Positions 1-8,280 of a stretch of 64,000 nt of DNA are shown one piece after another; positions within the stretch are counted from its first letter, which is position 1; each line of letters begins with the position of its first letter. A program made the position numbers and the translations under genes. The notes below the pieces were generated by a model. The model had not been told where the DNA came from, did no database searches, and worked only from the letters and a program-made list of their open reading frames with translations. The stretch spans positions 1 through 64,000 of the forward strand of contig JAKVBQ010000011.1 in NCBI GenBank assembly GCA_022447205.1, written 5' to 3'. Origin of the DNA: Phycisphaerales bacterium (lineage in GTDB: Bacteria > Planctomycetota > Phycisphaerae > Phycisphaerales > SM1A02).

Positions 1-405
1 GACGGCGAGTTCCGTGGTCCGTACGTCCCGAAGGGGAAGTCCGGTTACAAGGGCAAGGGTGGCTACAAGGACAAGGCTCCGCACGGCTCGAACGGCAAGC
101 CCGGCGGTTGGAAGCCGAAGCCGCGTCGCGACGACGACGGCGAGTTCCGTGGTCCGTACGTCCCGAAGGGGAAGCCCGGTTACAAGGGCAAGGGTGGCTA
201 CAAGGACAAGGCTCCGCACGGCTCGAACGGCAAGCCCGGTGGTTGGAAGCCGAAGCCGCGCCGCGATGACGACGGCGAGTTCCGTGGTCCGTACGTCCCG
301 AAGGGGAAGTCCGGCTACAAGGGCAAGGCCGGCTACAAGAGCAAGGCATCGCACGGCTCGAACGGCAAGGCCGGTGGTTGGAAGCCGAAGCCGCGTGGCC
401 GTGGA
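1..405 (+). repeat. Three in-frame 135-bp tandem repeats
   Basis: Units start at about 1, 136 and 271 and are exactly 135 bp (45 codons) long. Units 1 and 2 differ at only about four positions, three of them at third codon positions. Further downstream the pattern continues as shortened, diverged copies. The near identity at DNA level suggests recent duplication or continuing homogenisation by slippage or recombination inside the coding sequence. Confidence 0.9.
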
Positions 406-834
406 GACGATGATGGTGCACGGGGACCCTACGTGCCGAAGGGCAAGCCCAGGCATGGTGGGAAGACGCCGTATGCGCCGAAGGGCAAGGCCGGCGGCTG
501 GAAGCCGAAGCCGCATGGTCGTGGCAGTGATGGCGATTCCCGCGGGCCCTACGTTCCGAAGGGCAAGCCTGCGTACAAGGGCAAGGGCGGGCACGCATCG
601 AAGGGTCGATCCTCGGCCGGCTGGAAGCCCAAGCCGTATGCAGGTCCTGAGGGACCGCGTTCCGGCAAGGGGCAGGGCGGCGGAGGCACGCGCAAGTCTC
701 GTGGCACTGGTGGCAAGTGGACACCGAGAGGTGCCGGTGGCGCCGGACGTGGTGGCTACAAGAGCCGCGGTCAGGGCACCGGTCGGCCTGCGCGCTTCAG
801 CAACCGCTCACGAGGTTCCGGCTCGAGGGGTTGA
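1..834 (+). CDS. Lys/Gly/Pro-rich repeat protein, C-terminal part (5' end outside window)
   Basis: The reading frame is open from base 1 and stops with TGA at 832-834. What is visible is a low-complexity, strongly basic tail of about 277 residues made of repeats around the motifs GPYVPKGK, GGYKDK and GGWKPKP. Three near-identical 45-residue units are followed by two shorter, degenerate ones and a Gly/Arg/Ser-rich end with RGG-like stretches. No folded domain is in view. Tails of this kind occur at the C-termini of planctomycete RNA-acting enzymes such as rRNA pseudouridine synthases and DEAD-box helicases, where they probably contact RNA. Which enzyme, if any, lies upstream cannot be seen. 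The GTG codons within the tail are not credible starts because the repeat pattern continues upstream of them. Confidence 0.75.
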   Translation, partial: DGEFRGPYVPKGKSGYKGKGGYKDKAPHGSNGKPGGWKPKPRRDDDGEFRGPYVPKGKPGYKGKGGYKDKAPHGSNGKPGGWKPKPRRDDDGEFRGPYVPKGKSGYKGKAGYKSKASHGSNGKAGGWKPKPRGRGDDDGARGPYVPKGKPRHGGKTPYAPKGKAGGWKPKPHGRGSDGDSRGPYVPKGKPAYKGKGGHASKGRSSAGWKPKPYAGPEGPRSGKGQGGGGTRKSRGTGGKWTPRGAGGAGRGGYKSRGQGTGRPARFSNRSRGSGSRG

Positions 835-860
835 TCAACCGATGTCGGGGGTTGCTCGAT

Positions 861-1850
861 TCACCTGCCGGCTTCACGAGCCGGTCTCGGGAACGCATTC
901 CTGAGCAGTTCAAGGCTCTGGGGTATCGCGGTTCGATAGTCTTCCATGCCCTCGAACTCGAGTGAGATCCAGCCCCGATAGTTCGCGTCGTTGAGGATCC
1001 TGCCGATGCGGTCGTAGTCGAGGTCGAGGGTGTACCACTGTCCGCCGCCGTAGTAGGTCTTGGCCTGGACGAGGACCGTATGTGGTGCCAGCTGTTCAAG
1101 CCGCTTGTACGGGTCCTCCAGGAAATTGCCGCTGTCGGTGGTGATCTGGAGCCACGGTGAATCGACGGCATTCACGATCCGCAGGATGCCTTCAGGCGTG
1201 AGGCCGAGTCCCCAGTGATTCTCGAGGCCGAGGACGACACCGCAGCGTTCCGCCGTCGGCATGCACTTTTCGTACGCCTCGATCACCCAGGGGAAGGCAT
1301 CCTCGTCGGTGTAACCATCCAACGGCGGTTCGATGCCACGGTTTGCCATCAGTTCATCGAAGTCCTTCGACGTGCCCCAGGTGCCGCTGTTCACGCGCAT
1401 GGTGGGAATGCCCAGTTCATACGCCATCTCGATCTGGCCGATCGTGCGATCGATGTGGAACTGTCGCTTCTCCCGGTCCGGCGTGACGAAGCCCTGGTGG
1501 GTCGAGAGCCCCATCAGGGGAAGACCCAGTCGCTGGGCCCGACGCTTGTAGGACATCATCTTGGAACGACTGAGCATCTCGTTCTGACCGACCTGGTACA
1601 GGAGCAGTTCGATGCCGTCGAAACCGAATTCATCGGCGAGATCGATGCAGGTGTTCATGTCCCGGAGGTCGTCGTTGCGGAACCGCCAGAGTGAATAGGT
1701 CGACAGTGCGATCGGGTGGGTCTGGCGCGGACCAGGCAGTCCCGAGGCGGCTGGAGTCCGAGTTGATCCTGCGGATGCCGCGGAGAGCGGAATCAACGAG
1801 GCTGCTGCGCCGGCTCCGGCGGCAAGGAAGGCTCTTCGGTCGTCAGGCAT
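861..1850 (-). CDS. Tat-exported sugar phosphate isomerase/epimerase-like TIM-barrel protein
   Basis: A 329-residue protein of the xylose isomerase-like / AP endonuclease 2 TIM-barrel superfamily. The N-terminus has a twin-arginine type signal (DRRAFLAAGAGAA then an Ala/Ser/Leu-rich stretch), so it should be exported folded. Barrel features include a first strand LSTYSLWRF, GFDGIELLLYQ with a glutamate after strand two, GLENHWGLG, ITTDSGNF with a likely metal-binding aspartate, and LEFEGMEDY near the end. These carboxylates and the histidine fit a divalent-metal sugar isomerase, but the substrate is unknown. The frame stays open far upstream, where it lies antisense to the next gene; the ATG at 1850 is chosen because it places the Tat signal at the N-terminus. 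It is divergent from the flavoprotein gene. Confidence 0.85.
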   Translation of the reverse strand: MPDDRRAFLAAGAGAAASLIPLSAASAGSTRTPAASGLPGPRQTHPIALSTYSLWRFRNDDLRDMNTCIDLADEFGFDGIELLLYQVGQNEMLSRSKMMSYKRRAQRLGLPLMGLSTHQGFVTPDREKRQFHIDRTIGQIEMAYELGIPTMRVNSGTWGTSKDFDELMANRGIEPPLDGYTDEDAFPWVIEAYEKCMPTAERCGVVLGLENHWGLGLTPEGILRIVNAVDSPWLQITTDSGNFLEDPYKRLEQLAPHTVLVQAKTYYGGGQWYTLDLDYDRIGRILNDANYRGWISLEFEGMEDYRTAIPQSLELLRNAFPRPAREAGR

Positions 1851-1968
1851 GGTGGTCTTCTCGCGATCTGGGGTGCGTGGTCGATTCCCGTGAATCATCG
1901 TCGAGATGCACACTCCCGTCCATGCAGGCACTTGGGCGAGGAGGATGGCCAACCCGTATGCTGATGTG

Positions 1969-3216
1969 ATGGCTGTTTCCTCGGGTTCCCCGGATGTGAT
2001 CGTGGTCGGTGTCGGCGCCGCCGGCCTGTACGCCGCGATCCATGCCGGACGCTCGGGCGCACGCGTGCTCGCCCTGGATGGGGCTCGAACACTCGGTGCC
2101 AAGATCCTGGTCGCCGGTGGAGGACGCTGCAACGTCACGCACCATGCGGTGGACGAGAAGGCGTACGCGGGTTCCTCCTCGAACGCCATCCGCAAGGTGC
2201 TCCGGCGACATGGCGTCGATGACACCGTCGCCTTCTTCGAGGAACAGGGGGTCACCTTCAAGCAGGAGGACACCGGGAAGCTCTTTCCCACCACCGACCG
2301 TGCTCGAACCGTGCTCGATGCGTTGCTTCGTGCAGCGGAAGACGCGGGTGTCGAGATTCGATTCCCCCGCCGTGTGCTGGGAGTCGAACGAGTCGGCGAG
2401 CTCTTCGAGGTCTCCGGCGAGTGGGGGGTCGAAAGGGCACCACGAGTGATCCTCGCCACCGGAGGCAAGGCACTCCCACGTTCCGGTTCCGATGGTGCCG
2501 GCTATGACTTCGCACGCGCGTTCGGTCATTCGGTCACCGAACATGTCCTGCCCGCCCTTGTCCCGCTCATCCTGCCCGGCGGCCATCCGCTCCGGGAACT
2601 CACCGGGATCGCGGTGCCTGCGACCCTCGTCCTGCGAAGCGGTACGAGTCGCATCCTCAAGACATTCACGAACAGCCTCCTGTGCACGCACTTCGGATTG
2701 TCCGGCCCCTGTGCACTCGACATGAGTCGCTACTGGCGGGCTTCGCTCATCGAGGATCCTGGCACCACCCTGGAAGCGAATTTCCTGCCCGGAACGACGG
2801 AAGCGGAGTTCGATGCCCGGCTGCTCGCCCAACCCAATCTCACGCCGCTCGCCATTCTTCGCGAAGAACTCCCGGAACGCTTCGTGCGCACCCTCTGCGC
2901 CATGGCCGAGGTCGATCCGCAGGTCAGGCTCGGTCAGCTCAGTCGAGAGCGGCGGCGTGCACTGGTTCGCGCTTCGACCGCACAGGCGCTTCCCATCGAG
3001 GGAGATCGTGGCTTCACCCATGCCGAGGTGACGATGGGCGGGGTGCCGCTGCGTGAAGTGCGCCTCGAGTCGATGGCGTCTCGTCACTGCCCCGGGTTGC
3101 ACCTGATCGGAGAGCTGCTCGATGTCGATGGCAGGATCGGTGGCTTCAACTTCCAGTGGGCCTGGGCCACCGGCTACATCGCGGGTTCCAATGTGATGGC
3201 TTCTTCCGCCGTCTAG
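1969..3216 (+). CDS. BaiN/HI0933 (YhiN)-family NAD(P)/FAD-dependent oxidoreductase
   Basis: A 415-residue flavoprotein of the HI0933/YhiN/BaiN family. The dinucleotide-binding motif GVGAAG is at residues 14-19, followed by the family motif GAKILVAGGGRCNVTH and a closing block GELLDVDGRIGGFNFQWAWATG that contacts FAD. The family is widespread; BaiN acts on bile-acid intermediates, but the substrate of most members is unknown and none is inferred here. In-frame ATGs also exist at 1906 and 1945. ATG 1969 is preferred because TATGCT ends six bases before it, suggesting a leaderless transcript, and because it gives the short N-terminus usual for the family. AGGAGG lies directly against ATG 1945, too close for a normal ribosome-binding site. 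Confidence 0.88.
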   Translation: MAVSSGSPDVIVVGVGAAGLYAAIHAGRSGARVLALDGARTLGAKILVAGGGRCNVTHHAVDEKAYAGSSSNAIRKVLRRHGVDDTVAFFEEQGVTFKQEDTGKLFPTTDRARTVLDALLRAAEDAGVEIRFPRRVLGVERVGELFEVSGEWGVERAPRVILATGGKALPRSGSDGAGYDFARAFGHSVTEHVLPALVPLILPGGHPLRELTGIAVPATLVLRSGTSRILKTFTNSLLCTHFGLSGPCALDMSRYWRASLIEDPGTTLEANFLPGTTEAEFDARLLAQPNLTPLAILREELPERFVRTLCAMAEVDPQVRLGQLSRERRRALVRASTAQALPIEGDRGFTHAEVTMGGVPLREVRLESMASRHCPGLHLIGELLDVDGRIGGFNFQWAWATGYIAGSNVMASSAV

Positions 3217-3356
3217 GCGGTGGCGCCTGTTTCGGCGTTCTCCTGCAAGCCGGGCCTCCCGACTCCGGGCCAAAAAAAGGGGTTGAGGGTGCTTCTTTGT
3301 GGGGCAGCGCGGTGCAACCCATTTCCCGGGCGTGCGCCGAGCGTATGCTGCTCTCC

Positions 3357-5384
3357 ATGAAAACCATCGTCATCGCCATGATGTCACTCTTCTTCGCTCA
3401 TCAGGCGGCGGTGGCTGCGCCACCTGACGATCGTGAACTCATGGTCTGGTCGATCGAACAGTCTGCCGGGCCCGAGTTCCTCCAGCGCGCCGCAACCGAC
3501 GAAGTGATGACGAATTTCCTCGAGGCGCTCACTGCCGACGAGTCCTGGATGCAGGACCTGCTCGACAGCGGTCCCCTGGAGAATGGTCCCCGAGTCCTTG
3601 CATTCCTCGCCAGGGCCTGGGCGGATGATCCCGGCCTGGTGGATCGCCCCATCGATCGATCGATGGCCACGGCGTGTGCCCTTGAATTGAAGGCATCCGA
3701 CCGAACCGAGGACTGGATGTGGTCACGCTGGCTCTGGTTCCGGGACCGCCATGCCGCGGGTCTCCTGAACCGGTGCTACGACGATCTCCAGACCTGGGAG
3801 CGTCGCTTTCTCGCGCGTGGTGCGCAGTACATCTCCTGGACTTCGCCCGAGGCGCTGGACTACCTCAACGAACGAATCTGCTGGCCGCGAGCCGAGTACG
3901 TGCGTGCCTGCTGGCAGGCACCGTACCGGGGGTACAACTGCTTCGGCGACAGCGTCCAGGGCTGGCTGTACTACCACCCCTTCAGGGGATCCTTCCGCTG
4001 TGATCCCGAAATGGCGATCAAGGTCGGCGGTGTCTGTGGTGCGCTTTCGAACACCGGAGCTGCCGCAGCCATCGCCAACGGCATTCCTGCACTGACCATG
4101 GGCGAGCCCGGTCACTGTGCCTACGCGGTGCAGACCGCACCGGGTGTCTGGACGCCTGCCTATTCCCTCAGCTGGAAACGAGGTCTGCACAGCGCCATCC
4201 ATCGGGGCACCTGGGGCAGTCATCTGCTGGCTCAGGCCTGTTTCGAACGTCCCGCATCGGTGCGGTCCTCCGGTGAGCAGGCAAGACTCGCTCGGTGGGA
4301 GGAGGCGAACGGCTCGTTCAATCGAGCCGACAACGCGTATCGGAAAGCACTCCAACTCAACGATCTCGACGAGGGGCTCTGGGTCGAGTACCTCGGGTTC
4401 GGTGCGCGGCACGATCTCGATGCGAGCTGGTGGCGCAGAACGATCCGCATGCTTCAGGAAGCACTCCTGCCCGACCACCCCGAGGTCGCCTGGACCCTCA
4501 TGAAGGACCATGTCTTCGGTGAGATTCTCGCTGATGCGTCCGTTCGTGACCGGACCACGCTCTTCAATCGTTTCCTTTCCAGCCTCGACGGCTGGGGGAC
4601 CGGGCGTTGGAACATCGAGTCGGCCTGGAGCTGGATGGCCGATCGTGTCGAGGACGAACGACTCCAGCGCCAGTTCGTCATGAACCTGCTGCGTGATGCG
4701 ATCGATTCATCCGATCTCGGCCCGCCGTTCATCAGCTGGGCATCGAGTCGATTCGAAGGAGACGAGGTCACGCGTGACCTGTTCGAAGAGACCCTGTTGA
4801 GCAACACCCGTCGTTCCGGCGAGGGCAAGGACCTGGTGCTTCGCCAGCTGGCACGCACCATGCTTCCTGCTGCGGCCGAAGCCAATGACCTGCAGGCCTT
4901 CCAACGGATCGGCAAGGCCGCATCCCGTCTCTACGAGCCGCGGCCTTCGCTTGCCGAAGCGGGGATCGAGCCCTTCCCGGGCATCCTGCTGAGTAGTGGC
5001 GGTGCACTGCGGATCTGGGAACCGGGCAACCGCTGGGATGCGCCGGAGGCGCATTGGGGCGTGCTCGAGGAGCGTGGCGGGAATTTCCACACCCAGGTCG
5101 GCGAACAACCGTGGTTCGAGGTGGAACTGCCGCACTTCGGGGAGATCGAAGGCATCATTCTCGAGGGTCGTCGCGGGCAGGCGCACCGTGGTGCTGGCGC
5201 ACGCATCCTCGTCAGTCGTGACGGCAAGGACTGGGAGCAGGTCGCGACCCTGGAGGGGGCGCACATCTGGTACCGCGTCGATCTCTCCGAGACACGGCCT
5301 CGTGGCCGGTTCATTCGTGTCGAGCGTGACGGGAAGTGCATGCACTTCCCGCGGGTCCTCGTCTATGGAAGGCGGTCCAGCTGA
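3357..5384 (+). CDS. Secreted transglutaminase-like protein with C-terminal discoidin (F5/8 C) domain
   Basis: A 675-residue secreted protein. Residues 1-18 are a signal peptide ending AAVA. A transglutaminase-like core is suggested by Cys227 in GGVCGALSNTG and His253 in GEPGHCAYAV, spaced as in the papain-like fold, preceded by a Tyr/Trp-rich region. The usual third residue (Asp) is not obvious, so activity is uncertain. The middle is helical, and the last 130 residues (IWEPGNRWD onward, PWFEVELP, RFIRVERDG) look like an F5/8 type C carbohydrate-binding domain. TATGCT lies seven bases before ATG 3357; the alternative ATG at 3345 lies inside that hexamer. The stop overlaps the next start by one base, so the pair is probably translationally coupled. 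Confidence 0.72.
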   Translation: MKTIVIAMMSLFFAHQAAVAAPPDDRELMVWSIEQSAGPEFLQRAATDEVMTNFLEALTADESWMQDLLDSGPLENGPRVLAFLARAWADDPGLVDRPIDRSMATACALELKASDRTEDWMWSRWLWFRDRHAAGLLNRCYDDLQTWERRFLARGAQYISWTSPEALDYLNERICWPRAEYVRACWQAPYRGYNCFGDSVQGWLYYHPFRGSFRCDPEMAIKVGGVCGALSNTGAAAAIANGIPALTMGEPGHCAYAVQTAPGVWTPAYSLSWKRGLHSAIHRGTWGSHLLAQACFERPASVRSSGEQARLARWEEANGSFNRADNAYRKALQLNDLDEGLWVEYLGFGARHDLDASWWRRTIRMLQEALLPDHPEVAWTLMKDHVFGEILADASVRDRTTLFNRFLSSLDGWGTGRWNIESAWSWMADRVEDERLQRQFVMNLLRDAIDSSDLGPPFISWASSRFEGDEVTRDLFEETLLSNTRRSGEGKDLVLRQLARTMLPAAAEANDLQAFQRIGKAASRLYEPRPSLAEAGIEPFPGILLSSGGALRIWEPGNRWDAPEAHWGVLEERGGNFHTQVGEQPWFEVELPHFGEIEGIILEGRRGQAHRGAGARILVSRDGKDWEQVATLEGAHIWYRVDLSETRPRGRFIRVERDGKCMHFPRVLVYGRRSS

Positions 5385-6637
5385 TGCCCGTCATCACATG
5401 GCTCTGCGCACTCTGCTCCGTCGCCGGGGATGTCACCTGGACCTCCGGCTTCGCCGACGGCCTTGAGACCGCGGCACGGCGTTCGGTTCCACTGGTGGTC
5501 TTCGTTCACGGGAGTGACTGGAATCGTCAGGGCGAGCGGATCGAGACATCGGTCTGGCGTGATCGAAGGACACGTTCGCGCCTCGAGGATTCGAAGCTCG
5601 AGATCGACGCCGTCTTCACCGATGTCGATGTCCTGCAGTCTCCGACGCCCGAGCAGCTGGACGCGTTCGAAGTCGCGAATGCCGGCTGGAAGGGACAGGG
5701 TTTGATCACCTATCCCGCCTTCATCGCCTTTCTTCCGGATGGAACGGTGCTCGGTTCGCGGCAGGGCGAGACCCTGCCGCGTGAGACCGAGGCCGCACGA
5801 GACGCCCTGGTCGAACTGGCCCGTTCCGCCGCCGTGAGTCATGACCTTCGGGAACGCATCGAGGAGGTCGGCACGGAAGGTCGGGCCGGACGGGAAATCG
5901 AGTTGATTCACCAGCTGGCGGAACTGCCGCTTGATCCACCTGTCGCCTTCTTCGATCGGTTGGGGGTCATCGATCCGGACGATGCCTCCGGAATCAGGCG
6001 TCGCGCCACGTTGCCACCCTGGCACACGATGATCGCCGAAGCCACGAAGGATGCGAAGGAAGGTCGCGCCAAGCAGGCGCTCGAACGGCTCGGCGCGCTG
6101 CTCGAGGACTCCGCGTACACCGATGCACAGCGGGCCTGGGTGCTTGTCGCGATCGGTGCGGTGCACCGGAACTCCGATGCTCCCGAAGCCGAGGCTGCGG
6201 AGTCTTTCAGGAACGCGTGGTCACTCGATCCCGGCGGCATCGCAGGCAATGCAGGCATGCGTTGGTACCTGCGCTTCTATTCCGATCCGACCCTGCTCTT
6301 CGGTTGGACCCCTTCGCAGTGTTCCTCCGAACTGGTGTCGTGGAAGATCGAGGACCTGCCCGCGGAACTTTCTCCCGGCACCTGGATCTTCACCGCCGAC
6401 TACACGAAGGGACCGCACGGTCTCGAGATCGTGGAGGTCGCCCTCGTCGACGGTGCAGGCAATCGTGTCGCCGTCGATACCCATGAGGGGTTCACCGGAA
6501 CCCGCGATCGCCAGAACACCTGGCGACTCGAGCTTCGGGATTCGGTCAGTGATCCACACCTGCTGATCCGCTGTCGCACGGATGGGGGGACCAACTCCCA
6601 TGGCAATCTGCTCTTCGAGCCGCTTCAGGACTCCTGA
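5384..6637 (+). CDS. Secreted thioredoxin-fold protein lacking the CxxC motif
   Basis: A 417-residue protein that begins on the last base of the upstream stop codon (TGATG). A short hydrophobic N-terminus (ITWLCALCSVAGDV) could be a signal peptide. Residues 25-130 resemble the thioredoxin-like domain of planctomycete redox proteins: VPLVVFVHGSDWN, then YPAFIAFLPDGTVLG with the cis-proline region. The redox CxxC is replaced by DWNRQG, so it is unlikely to act as a disulfide reductase. The middle may hold TPR-like helices (KEGRAKQALERL, EAAESFRNAWSLDP), and the C-terminal 120 residues resemble a beta-sandwich. Coupling to the transglutaminase-like protein suggests a joint extracytoplasmic role; no specific function can be given. 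Confidence 0.6.
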   Translation: MPVITWLCALCSVAGDVTWTSGFADGLETAARRSVPLVVFVHGSDWNRQGERIETSVWRDRRTRSRLEDSKLEIDAVFTDVDVLQSPTPEQLDAFEVANAGWKGQGLITYPAFIAFLPDGTVLGSRQGETLPRETEAARDALVELARSAAVSHDLRERIEEVGTEGRAGREIELIHQLAELPLDPPVAFFDRLGVIDPDDASGIRRRATLPPWHTMIAEATKDAKEGRAKQALERLGALLEDSAYTDAQRAWVLVAIGAVHRNSDAPEAEAAESFRNAWSLDPGGIAGNAGMRWYLRFYSDPTLLFGWTPSQCSSELVSWKIEDLPAELSPGTWIFTADYTKGPHGLEIVEVALVDGAGNRVAVDTHEGFTGTRDRQNTWRLELRDSVSDPHLLIRCRTDGGTNSHGNLLFEPLQDS

Positions 6638-6879
6638 GACCACCGCCAGATCCTGATCCAGTCTCGGCAAGCGAGTGCGGCTGCCGCGGGCCTGCCTGCA
6701 TGGAGCCAGCCCGAAACACACGTTTTGTTTTCGTGATTTCCGGGGCTTCTTCGTGCTGGCCTGTCGAAAAGTCTGTATCCTTCATGTGAACGATTTGAAC
6801 GTTTTGAGGGCCGTGTGCTTCCCTCACGAGTCCAGAACCCCTCTTTTTCGATCAGACCTGCTTACTTGAGAGTACCGAC

Positions 6880-8154
6880 ATGATGCTACTGGCCGCCGTT
6901 CTTGGTTCCTCGCTTCTCGCTGCCCCGGCGGATTCGATCGCCGGTGTCGCGGCTTCTTCGGATCAGCTGAAGACCCTGGTCGCAGCGGCTTCTGCTGCGG
7001 ATCTCGTCGAGCTGCTCGATACCAGCGAGTCGCTGACGGTCTTTGCTCCCACGGATGATGCCTTCTCCGCCATCGATGCCTCGACCCTCAACAGCCTGCT
7101 CGAGGAGCCCGGCACGCCGACGCTCAAGCGAATCCTCGCCCACCATGTCGTCGCCGGCAGCGTCCGCGCAGGTGACCTGGTCGGTGTCGAGTCCGTCGAG
7201 ACCCTCGCCGGCACCACCCTCCCGGTGGCGATCGTCCAGGGCCGGGTCCTGATCGGCAACGCCGTCGTCGAGATGGCGGACATCGAAGCCGACAACGGCG
7301 TGGTGCATGTCATCGATCGCGTCCTCCTTCCGCCGGCTCAGGAACCCGCACTCGTGCGTTACCTGGCCAGTGCGGTCGAGCGAGGCGTGCCCGTCTTCAA
7401 TGACGGCAACGAAGGCGCCTGCGCCGACATCTACGCGACCGCCGTCGAGGCCCTGGTGCTCTCGAACGGTTGGGATCTCTCTTCCGAAGAGCGTTCCTAC
7501 CTCGCGCGAACCAACGAAGAGGCCTCCTCCATGACATCCGACCGTGACCGGGCATGGGCCTACCGCCGCATCATCGATGATCTTCTTCGTCCCCGACTGG
7601 ACGGCACGAAGGCGGCCAGCAACGTCAGGACGCCCAGCAACGAGTACACCCTGCTCGACTTCGAGCAGGCCTCCGAGGGGAAGGCCTGGCAGGTCGTCCT
7701 CGACGGCGTGATGGGCGGACTCTCGACCGGCAAGGTCGAGATCGTGGACGGCAGCATGGTCTTCACCGGCGAAACGTCCCTCCGCAACAACGGCGGCTTC
7801 TCCTCGATCAGGCGTGGACTGCCCGAAGGCGCGATGCAGGGTCGGGACTCGCTCCGCCTGCGCGTTCGTGGTGACGGCCGGACCTGGATCGTCGGTACCC
7901 GCAAGTCACGACGCATGGGTGCGGACAGCTTCTGGACCCGTTTCGACACCAGGGACGGCGAATGGATGACCATCGACGTTCCGGTCCGGGACATGGAACG
8001 TCACTACTACGGCAATCGCATCGCAGGTTCGATCGATCCTGACGAGGTCGCCGCCCTCGAGTTCTACATGTACGACAAGAAGGCCGGACCCTTCCGCCTC
8101 GAGGTCGCGGAGATCGAGGCCGTCAACGAAGAGGAACTCATCGCCAGCCGGTGA
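6880..8154 (+). CDS. Secreted fasciclin (FAS1) - CIA30 domain protein
   Basis: A 424-residue protein with a signal peptide in the first 15-20 residues. A FAS1 adhesion-type domain spans roughly residues 28-150 (LTVFAPTDDAFSAI, ILAHHVVAG, NGVVHVIDRVLLP). A helical linker follows with an Asn/Cys-containing stretch, and residues of about 252-415 match the CIA30/NDUFAF1-type galactose-binding-like fold (LLDFEQ, VLDGVMGGLSTG, LRNNGGFSSIRR). FAS1 domains mediate cell-surface contacts; the bacterial role of CIA30 is unclear. Two ATGs sit at 6880 and 6883 and either could serve. A transcription terminator follows. The combination of the two domains in one secreted protein is uncommon. Confidence 0.8.
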   Translation: MMLLAAVLGSSLLAAPADSIAGVAASSDQLKTLVAAASAADLVELLDTSESLTVFAPTDDAFSAIDASTLNSLLEEPGTPTLKRILAHHVVAGSVRAGDLVGVESVETLAGTTLPVAIVQGRVLIGNAVVEMADIEADNGVVHVIDRVLLPPAQEPALVRYLASAVERGVPVFNDGNEGACADIYATAVEALVLSNGWDLSSEERSYLARTNEEASSMTSDRDRAWAYRRIIDDLLRPRLDGTKAASNVRTPSNEYTLLDFEQASEGKAWQVVLDGVMGGLSTGKVEIVDGSMVFTGETSLRNNGGFSSIRRGLPEGAMQGRDSLRLRVRGDGRTWIVGTRKSRRMGADSFWTRFDTRDGEWMTIDVPVRDMERHYYGNRIAGSIDPDEVAALEFYMYDKKAGPFRLEVAEIEAVNEEELIASR

Positions 8155-8191
8155 ACGGCCCTCTGAAGCACAGAACATCAGTGCCCCCACG

Positions 8192-8237
8192 GACTCGCCG
8201 ATGCCAGGTTCCCCCTGGTGTCGGCGAGTCTCTTTTC
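8192..8237 (+). terminator. Intrinsic terminator after the FAS1-CIA30 gene
   Basis: A ten-base-pair GC-rich stem (8192-8201 with 8221-8230), extended by CCAG/CTGG after a two-base mismatch, is followed by TCTTTTC. It sits between convergent genes and fits rho-independent termination of the plus-strand gene. Confidence 0.75.
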
Positions 8238-8280
8238 AATCCGGACCGCTGGAGGCTGCGCGGCGCTTGAGGTGTGTCGC

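Noticed and set aside
1-405. Regularly spaced direct repeats as a possible CRISPR array
   Set aside because: The 135-bp units are contiguous without unique spacers, keep one reading frame and differ mainly at third codon positions, so they are coding tandem repeats.
829-840. 12-base palindrome GGTTGATCAACC at the stop codon of the first gene
   Set aside because: Short and without T tract; a single such palindrome is expected by chance and has no supporting context.
1851-3273. Minus-strand open frames opposite the BaiN-family flavoprotein, including the upstream extension of the sugar isomerase frame
   Set aside because: The sugar isomerase has a Tat signal starting at 1850, and the extension shows no homology-like pattern; the plus-strand flavoprotein is certain.
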